Below the pieces are notes generated by a model that saw only the letters and a program-made list of their open reading frames with translations, was not told the origin of the DNA and did no database searches. The position numbers and the translations under genes are program-made. This document shows, piece after piece, positions 4,415 through 8,980 of a stretch of 8,980 bases of DNA (positions are counted from its first letter, which is position 1; each line of letters starts with the position of its first letter). This DNA is from Parcubacteria group bacterium Gr01-1014_72 (GTDB taxonomy: Bacteria > Patescibacteriota > Minisyncoccia > Phycocordibacterales > VMFH01): assembly GCA_007375925.1 (NCBI GenBank), contig VMFH01000011.1, positions 1 through 8,980 of the forward strand. The letters are read 5' to 3'.

Positions 4415-5404
4415 TCAGAACTTAAAACTGCGGATGATCTCTCGGGCTTCTTTAGCACTATTTGTCTCCATAAGTTTGGCGCGCAACTCCTTCGCACCGT
4501 CAAAGCCGTTCACATATGCCTTGAAGTGTTTTTTCATGACGGAGAAGTTTTTGTGTCCGGTAAAGAGCTTCTCAAACAGTTCCGCGTGCTCACACATAAT
4601 CTGGAGCCGCTCCCGTACCTCCATCCCTACCTCTCCGCCAAATCTATTCCCGTATTCCCCAGAATATTGGAATAACCACGGGGTGCCGAAAATCGCGCGG
4701 CCGAGCATCACTCCGTCGGCGCCGGTCTCGGCCGCTTTGGCACGCGCGTCGGCAACGCTCTCCACATCGCCGTTGCCGAGAATGAGCGTTCTACTCCGAA
4801 GCGCGTCACGAATTTCAACCGCGCGTTTGATACGGTCCCAGTGCGCCGGCACGTCCGACATTTCCTTGCGAGTTCGGGCGTGAATCGTTACCGCCACCGG
4901 CCCCTCCGCGATAAGTTCGGGAAGCCAGGTCTCAAGTTCATCCTTGTTGTAGCCGATGCGGGTTTTTACTGAAACGGGCAGTGTTGGAGCGCCGCGCATA
5001 GCAGCGCGAATGATTTCGCGGGCGCGGTGAGAGTCTTTGATAAGCGCCGCGCCTGCGCCTGATTTCTCAATGCTTCGGTCAGGACACCCCATGTTGATGT
5101 CCAGTCCGTCAAAACCGAGACGAGCGACGAGCGCGGCGGCCTCTTCCATTTTCTCCGGCCTTCCCGAAAAGAGCTGGGCAACAATCGGTCGCTCGGCATC
5201 AGTGTATGAAAGGTCTGCAAGGAGTCGCGGACGGCCAGCGGAACAAAGTCCATCCGCCGAGACGAACTCGGTGAACATAACGTCCGGCCCCGCGGGCTTA
5301 CTGTACTTCGCAATGATTCGCCGGAACGCCGCGTCCGTGACATCCGCCATCGGCGCAAGGGCAATAATAGGCCTTTTCAATTTTTCCCAAAATCCTTTGC
5401 TCAT
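4415..5404 (-). CDS. dus: tRNA-dihydrouridine synthase (Dus family)
   Basis: A 329-residue flavoenzyme of the usual length that reduces specific uridines in the tRNA D-loop to dihydrouridine using FMN and NADPH. It opens with IALAPMADVTDAAFR (14-28), the FMN-binding TIM-barrel start. INMGCPDRSIEKSGAGAAL at 103-121 carries the catalytic Cys107. VKTRIG (146-151), TIHARTR (173-179) and LGNGDV (209-214) are the FMN and phosphate-binding strands, and MLGRAIFGTPWLF (233-245) closes the barrel. Residues about 250-329 are the helical tRNA-binding domain. The subfamily (A, B or C) is uncertain; overall form is nearest to DusB-like proteins. It starts at ATG 5404, six bases after the -10 box, so it is probably leaderless. 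It is transcribed divergently from the 5501 gene through a shared -35 region and converges on the 3695 gene. Confidence 0.95.
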   Translation of the reverse strand: MSKGFWEKLKRPIIALAPMADVTDAAFRRIIAKYSKPAGPDVMFTEFVSADGLCSAGRPRLLADLSYTDAERPIVAQLFSGRPEKMEEAAALVARLGFDGLDINMGCPDRSIEKSGAGAALIKDSHRAREIIRAAMRGAPTLPVSVKTRIGYNKDELETWLPELIAEGPVAVTIHARTRKEMSDVPAHWDRIKRAVEIRDALRSRTLILGNGDVESVADARAKAAETGADGVMLGRAIFGTPWLFQYSGEYGNRFGGEVGMEVRERLQIMCEHAELFEKLFTGHKNFSVMKKHFKAYVNGFDGAKELRAKLMETNSAKEAREIIRSFKF

Positions 5405-5410
5405 GAGTAC

Positions 5411-5439
5411 ACTCTACCCCGTCTGTAAAAAATTGACAA
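5411..5439 (-). promoter_or_regulatory. Promoter of dus, predicted leaderless
   Basis: On the minus strand TTGTCA (5/6 to the -35 consensus) is followed after 17 bp by TAGAGT (4/6 to the -10) and after six more bases by ATG. The start of transcription should fall on the start codon. The -35 overlaps the -35 of the divergent promoter. Confidence 0.6.
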
Positions 5440-5460
5440 TTTTGATGGACATGATATTCT
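5433..5460 (+). promoter_or_regulatory. Promoter of the 5501 gene
   Basis: TTGACA is a perfect -35. With 16 bp spacing comes TATTCT, preceded by TGA (extended -10 TGATATTCT). The expected start near 5467 gives a leader of about 34 nt. The core AATTGACAATT is nearly self-complementary and serves both divergent promoters. Confidence 0.65.
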
Positions 5461-5470
5461 ATACGCCAGG

Positions 5471-5503
5471 CAGTTCAACAAAAAATCTGAGAGGATATGC
5501 ATG
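5471..5503 (+). promoter_or_regulatory. 5' leader with ribosome binding site, shared with the 3695 gene
   Basis: CAGTTCAACAAAAAA matches the leader box at 3670-3684 at 14 of 15 bases. GAGAGGATATGC before the ATG supplies a Shine-Dalgarno sequence (GAGAGGA) and again the AGGATA-TGC-ATGAA arrangement. Confidence 0.65.
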
Positions 5504-5908
5504 AAAACTCATTTGGTTGGAAAAAGTGCTATGGGTGGCTGGAGTCTTGACCCTACGATAATAGCCCTACTGGTCTCCGTCACTGCCCTCACCTGCACTC
5601 TAGTTACAGATTGGAGGTCAGAAAAGCGTGGCCGAGAAAAAGCTCTCGGTTACCCCGCATCGCCGGGCAACCTCGCAATGGGGGCGTATATGGTATCGGC
5701 GTCCATTGTTGACATATACCCCGACCGGACAAACTTCTCCGCCCTCCTTAAGGAAACAGAAATCTTCTCAAGCGAGGAGTACCGTTCGCACGGCACAAAT
5801 CGCCTCGTCACCGTGTGCGAACACCTTCTCCCCGGTAGGTACTACCGACTGACTCGGGAGGGAACGAACGCGAACTTCCGCCTCCTTCCCGATCCTGTTC
5901 GAAGATAA
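5501..5908 (+). CDS. Hypothetical small protein with one membrane segment
   Basis: A 135-residue protein that I do not recognise. One hydrophobic segment at about 17-37 (DPTIIALLVSVTALTCTLV) is followed by a strongly basic stretch, DWRSEKRGREK (37-47), so the C-terminal ~95 residues are probably cytoplasmic by the positive-inside rule. That domain has a mixed alpha/beta look (AMGAYMVSASIVDIYP, RLVTVCEHLLPGRYYRL), but no family motif is seen. The start at 5501 follows a clear ribosome binding site and a strong promoter. An intrinsic terminator begins 10 bp after the stop codon, so it is monocistronic. It is divergent from dus. No protein similarity to the 3695 product is evident despite the similar leader. 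Confidence 0.75.
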   Translation: MKTHLVGKSAMGGWSLDPTIIALLVSVTALTCTLVTDWRSEKRGREKALGYPASPGNLAMGAYMVSASIVDIYPDRTNFSALLKETEIFSSEEYRSHGTNRLVTVCEHLLPGRYYRLTREGTNANFRLLPDPVRR

Positions 5909-5917
5909 GACTTTGTC

Positions 5918-5957
5918 TCGGCGTCCCGCTAGAAGCGGAACGCCGATTTTTCTTTTT
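5918..5957 (+). terminator. Intrinsic terminator of the 5501 gene
   Basis: A 13-bp stem with one mismatch (5918-5930 with 5934-5946) and a 3-nt loop is followed by T5-C-T5. This is a textbook plus-strand terminator; on the minus strand it is preceded by A-runs and would not function the same way. Confidence 0.9.
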
Positions 5958-5989
5958 AACCGAGTGTAGTATCAGCAATCCACATTCCT

Positions 5990-6020
5990 TAATCTGTGAG
6001 ATACTGAATCTCACAGATTA
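5990..6020 (-). terminator. 13-bp hairpin downstream of the Clp-like gene
   Basis: TAATCTGTGAGAT pairs perfectly with its complement around a 5-nt loop, starting 14 nt past the stop codon. No T-run follows on either strand, so it may be a 3' end stabiliser or a non-standard terminator rather than a classic one. Confidence 0.4.
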
Positions 6021-6034
6021 CTTATGAGGTGAAA

Positions 6035-8521
6035 TTAAGTGATGTGAGCAGTCGGAACTTCAACCGCCGAACCGGGTTGGAGCTCCCCCGCAATGAGTTT
6101 GTCAGCAACGTACTGCTCCACCTTCTCCTGAACCGCGCGGATCATGGGGCGGGCGCCAAACGCCGGATCGGAGCCGATCGAGATAAGCGCATTGAGAAGC
6201 GGGTCGGTAATGACGAGTTCAAGGTGCTTCTCGCGCAGGCGCTTCGCGAGTTTCCCAAGCTCGCGTCGCGCAATCTCGCGCAGTTCCACGCCGCCAAGCG
6301 GATTGAAAATGACAATCCCGTCAAAACGGTTCAGGAGCTCCGGCTTGAAGGTGCCCCCTGCGACGAGCGTATCAATGATCCGCTTCTTCTCCCCAGCAGG
6401 ATTTGTGCCCTCCCGCATGAGGCGCCAGATGAGGTCGGCGCCGGCGTTTGAGGTTGCAATGATGAGGAGGTTACGCGCATTCACCCGATGCCCGAGTGCG
6501 TCCGAAAAGAATCCCTCATCAAGAATCTGGAGGAAGAGATCCCGCACCTCCTTCGTCGTTTTCTCAAACTCGTCAAGGAGAAGCACGCCGTACGGCTTCT
6601 CGCGAAGAAGCGCCGAGAGGTGCCCCGGCTTTCCGCTCCCCGTATCCCCAATCAGCCGTACCAACGCATCATTCGTACTGTACTCAGACATATCAAGGCG
6701 AATCATTGCCTCCTCGTCTCCAAAAAACGCGGCGGCTAAGGCCTTCGTCGTCTCGGTCTTCCCTACTCCCGTCGGCCCCAGAAAAAGGAATGAGCCCATA
6801 GGGCGCTTCGGATTGCCGACCCCAGCGCGGGCGCGGCGAAGCGCCCCGGCAATGAGAGCGAGCGCCTCGCGCTGACCCACAACGCGCTCGCGGAGCTTCC
6901 CCTCAAGTCCGAGGAGAGTTGCGCGTTCGGTACCGCCAACCGAACCCGCCTTGATGCCGGTCTTACGCGTAATGAGCCCGAGCACATCTTCTTTTTCAAT
7001 GATGCGCCGCTTGCTTCGCAGTACGACGGCGGGGAGCTCGCGCAGAAGATCCAATGCCTTGTCAGGCATCGCGCCGGGGAGGAACCGTTCTGCAGACTCC
7101 GCGACGGCAGAGAGCGCGGGGTAGGAGACAAAGACGCCCGTCAGTGACTCAAGCGCCGGCAACTCCCCCTCTAGAATCTCGCGCACCGATTCCACATCGC
7201 TCCCCTTGGAAAACACCGTCTCAAACCTGCTCCGAAACCGCCCCTCGCGCTCAAACTGCCCGTGGTACTCTTCCGGATTGAGAATAATGACCGTCTGGAG
7301 ATTCGGCGAGGCAAGGAAATCGTCAAGAAGGGAGAGAAGGTCCGCGCCGAGCGCCGCCGCTCCCTTCGCGAGCGCGGCAAAGTCGGGGATGACGAGAATG
7401 ACATCCCCAGCGCGCACCGCATCGCGGAGAGCCCGCAGGAGCTCTCCTTCAAAACGGTGCTTGTCCTTCATGGTTGAGACGAACGAAACGGTGTCAAAAA
7501 GAAAAACCCGCTTGTGCTCAAGCGCCGGAAGCACCGTGCCGTTCCTGATCCGCCGCGCGAGGATGTGCAAGAGCTCAAGGCGCGGCACTCCCTCCTCCCC
7601 CACGATCGCAACATTCGCCTCCCGCGAACGAGAGAGCACGGCCTCAATGCGTTCAACCGACGCGAGACAGCTCTGCGTTTCGCAGATGAAGGTGACGGGA
7701 AGCCCCTCCGTCACATCGCGCGCATAGCGCAAGAGCACGTAGGCGGCACCATAGGCCCACCTCTTCCCGATTGACGGAATCCGGCCAAGCACTTCCCGCG
7801 ACCAGAATCGTTCCTCGCGTTTCCCCCGCGCCGCAAGCCGCTCTTGGAAGCGCGCCGCGCCGACGAGATCCTCCTCCCGCACACCCTCGCGCGCAATGAA
7901 CGATGCAAACTCCTTCTCATGCTGAAGAAGCGCGCTGACGTAGGCCGGAAAATCAATCACTCCACCCTCTGAAGAGACGGGGCAAGAGAAATCCTTTGCT
8001 TCAGAGAGGTGGCCGGAATGTTGAAGAAGAGGGGCGAGTGAGCGCGGTGAGATGAGCGTGCGCAGAAAGAGCATCCGTCCCGCAGGGGAGCGAAGGAGGG
8101 ATGCGACGGGGCCACGGTCGGCATCGCGAAGCGCCTCCGCGACGAGAAAAGTAATTCGCGGAGAGGGCCACGAAGGAGATTCCGGCAGGAGAAGAAACGT
8201 GTCTCTGAAATATGCCGAGCGGTAGTAGAACTCAACGAGAATGAGCGAAAGCCAGAGTGCAAGAAAGAGAAGTGCGAATCCCTCCATGGAGGACGGCGTA
8301 AAAAATCCCGCGGCAGACGGAATCCGCTCCATCACAACCCCCTGAAGGGCAAACCGCACTCCCGGAAACGCCGAGAGAACGCCGGCAAGACCAAAGAGGG
8401 CGAGTGCGGCCACTCTGCTCAAGTGTCGCAGACGTAGAGGAAGCGCACGATTGAGCGAAAGCGCGGGAGCATAGCTCGTGGACGCTATCCGCAGTTCCTC
8501 CAGTGTGTAGGTGGCAGTCAT
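6035..8521 (-). CDS. Membrane-anchored Clp/Hsp100-like AAA+ protein with degenerate first ATPase domain
   Basis: An 828-residue protein homologous to ClpB/ClpC along most of its length. Two hydrophobic segments (about 36-60 and 80-98) replace a soluble N-terminus. Two helical repeats resembling Clp N-domain repeats follow at about 125-232. D1 (about 285-500) keeps the fold but has GEEGVPRL (308-315) in place of GEPGVGKT, and IPDF in place of Walker B IDE, so it should not bind or hydrolyse ATP normally. D2 is intact: GPTGVGKT 582-589, LLLDEFEK 647-654, sensor 1 TSN 690-692, arginine finger R732, sensor 2 GAR 789-791. The D2 pore loop, normally GYVGYEEGG, is shorter (about 625-634) and has no tyrosine. 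No VGF/IGF ClpP-docking loop is seen. It overlaps the upstream membrane-protein gene by ATGA. Likely an ATP-driven remodeller at the membrane; the substrate is unknown. Confidence 0.9.
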   Translation of the reverse strand: MTATYTLEELRIASTSYAPALSLNRALPLRLRHLSRVAALALFGLAGVLSAFPGVRFALQGVVMERIPSAAGFFTPSSMEGFALLFLALWLSLILVEFYYRSAYFRDTFLLLPESPSWPSPRITFLVAEALRDADRGPVASLLRSPAGRMLFLRTLISPRSLAPLLQHSGHLSEAKDFSCPVSSEGGVIDFPAYVSALLQHEKEFASFIAREGVREEDLVGAARFQERLAARGKREERFWSREVLGRIPSIGKRWAYGAAYVLLRYARDVTEGLPVTFICETQSCLASVERIEAVLSRSREANVAIVGEEGVPRLELLHILARRIRNGTVLPALEHKRVFLFDTVSFVSTMKDKHRFEGELLRALRDAVRAGDVILVIPDFAALAKGAAALGADLLSLLDDFLASPNLQTVIILNPEEYHGQFEREGRFRSRFETVFSKGSDVESVREILEGELPALESLTGVFVSYPALSAVAESAERFLPGAMPDKALDLLRELPAVVLRSKRRIIEKEDVLGLITRKTGIKAGSVGGTERATLLGLEGKLRERVVGQREALALIAGALRRARAGVGNPKRPMGSFLFLGPTGVGKTETTKALAAAFFGDEEAMIRLDMSEYSTNDALVRLIGDTGSGKPGHLSALLREKPYGVLLLDEFEKTTKEVRDLFLQILDEGFFSDALGHRVNARNLLIIATSNAGADLIWRLMREGTNPAGEKKRIIDTLVAGGTFKPELLNRFDGIVIFNPLGGVELREIARRELGKLAKRLREKHLELVITDPLLNALISIGSDPAFGARPMIRAVQEKVEQYVADKLIAGELQPGSAVEVPTAHIT

Positions 8522-8901
8522 AGGAGAAGAAGCGTGAGTCCGTAGAGAAGGAGCGCAATCGGGATGAACGGGAGGATGAGCCAGAGGAGAAAGACGAAGA
8601 TACTCGCCGCGACGGAGAGTGCGAGCGTCACGGTGCCGAAGGCAATGACGACTGCCCGCACGAGAATGCCGACGATGCGGACAATGCCATTGACGAGCGC
8701 GCTCTCAAAAAGGCCCCGAAGACCTTGCCCGCGTCCTTCGCCGAGACGCCGCCACGGATTGAGGAATGTCGAGAGGAGGAGCGGAATGGAAAAAAAGTTG
8801 TAGAGAAACCAGATGACGTTCCCAAGAACGCGCAGAAGGTCGGTGATTCCGGTACTGTAGTGCCACCACGTGTATGAAAAAGGGAGGAAGAGAAGAATCA
8901 T
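8518..8901 (-). CDS. Small integral membrane protein coupled to the Clp-like ATPase
   Basis: A 127-residue, mostly hydrophobic protein with segments at about 1-11, 24-46, 68-90 and 95-126. Between them lies a loop with FFSIPLLLSTFLNPWRRLGE (36-55), whose NPWRR turn looks like a structural signature; I do not know its function. The loop 50-66 is rich in Arg and Gly and likely cytoplasmic. The stop codon overlaps the start of the downstream AAA+ gene by four bases (ATGA), so the two are translationally coupled and probably act together in the membrane. The start at 8901 is preceded by AGGAG four bases upstream and by TATAAT nine bases upstream. The first hydrophobic stretch begins immediately, so it may enter the membrane co-translationally. 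Confidence 0.85.
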   Translation of the reverse strand: MILLFLPFSYTWWHYSTGITDLLRVLGNVIWFLYNFFSIPLLLSTFLNPWRRLGEGRGQGLRGLFESALVNGIVRIVGILVRAVVIAFGTVTLALSVAASIFVFLLWLILPFIPIALLLYGLTLLLL

Positions 8902-8910
8902 GGTACTCCT

Positions 8911-8916
8911 ATTATA
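8911..8916 (-). promoter_or_regulatory. Candidate -10 box of the membrane-protein/AAA+ operon
   Basis: A perfect TATAAT on the minus strand lies nine bases before the ATG at 8901, giving a leader of at most a few nucleotides. The AGGAG between them could be a ribosome binding site if transcription starts further upstream instead. No good -35 is seen. The rest, to 8980, shows no gene. Confidence 0.5.
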
Positions 8917-8980
8917 GAACCTGGACCAGCGCGCGCATCCACAGTCTAGAATTCATTTCAAACCTATCGCAGCTTGTAGA

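Noticed and set aside
6144..6875. 243-codon plus-strand frame opposite the Clp-like gene
   Set aside because: Lies wholly antisense to the conserved D2 domain; Ser/Arg-rich composition and no ribosome binding site.

Overview
The window most resembles a genome of the Candidate Phyla Radiation (Patescibacteria), probably a GC-moderate Parcubacteria-type lineage. This is an inference from several traits. The DnaX is short, lacking the cysteine zinc module and the tau C-terminus. A membrane-anchored, Clp-like AAA+ protein is coupled to a small membrane protein. The tRNA gene has no encoded CCA. Genes are compact, with overlapping stop/start codons and several promoters lying almost on the start codon. 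No ribosomal RNA, transposase, integrase or CRISPR array is visible, and a lineage assignment cannot be proven from this window.

Layout, left to right. Positions 1-875 (minus strand) hold the N-terminal part of a membrane-anchored dienelactone-hydrolase-like protein, running off the left edge, preceded by a DoxX-family membrane protein with an extended -10 promoter. Positions 876-1478 carry no protein gene but are dense with structure: two tandem 10-bp repeats around a 30-bp perfect palindrome, a GC-rich hairpin, a tRNA-Gln(UUG) gene sitting inside a 21-bp perfect inverted repeat, a 12-bp tandem repeat, and one copy of a long direct repeat. The second copy lies immediately upstream of a small ArsR-type regulator (1479-1745). 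Positions 1886-3534 (minus) are a two-gene unit: dnaX followed by a histidine phosphatase, with four copies of a 7-bp tandem repeat at the junction.

Two plus-strand genes of unknown function (3695-4357 and 5501-5908), each encoding a small membrane protein, share similar 5' leaders and end in intrinsic terminators. Between them on the minus strand is a tRNA-dihydrouridine synthase, whose promoter shares its -35 hexamer with the divergent promoter of the second orphan. Positions 6035-8901 (minus) form a coupled pair: a four-segment membrane protein, then an 828-residue Clp-like AAA+ protein with two membrane helices, a degenerate first ATPase site and an intact second one.

Themes. Core functions (replication clamp loading, tRNA modification, a tRNA) are mixed with accessory ones. 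At least three promoters (arsR, dnaX, dus) put the -10 box only 6-8 nt from the start codon, predicting leaderless mRNAs; a fourth (8901) is similar. The two plus-strand orphans instead have conventional leaders with ribosome binding sites. The items most deserving a second look are the repeat island around tRNA-Gln and arsR, the altered Clp-like ATPase pair, and the leaderless promoter architecture.
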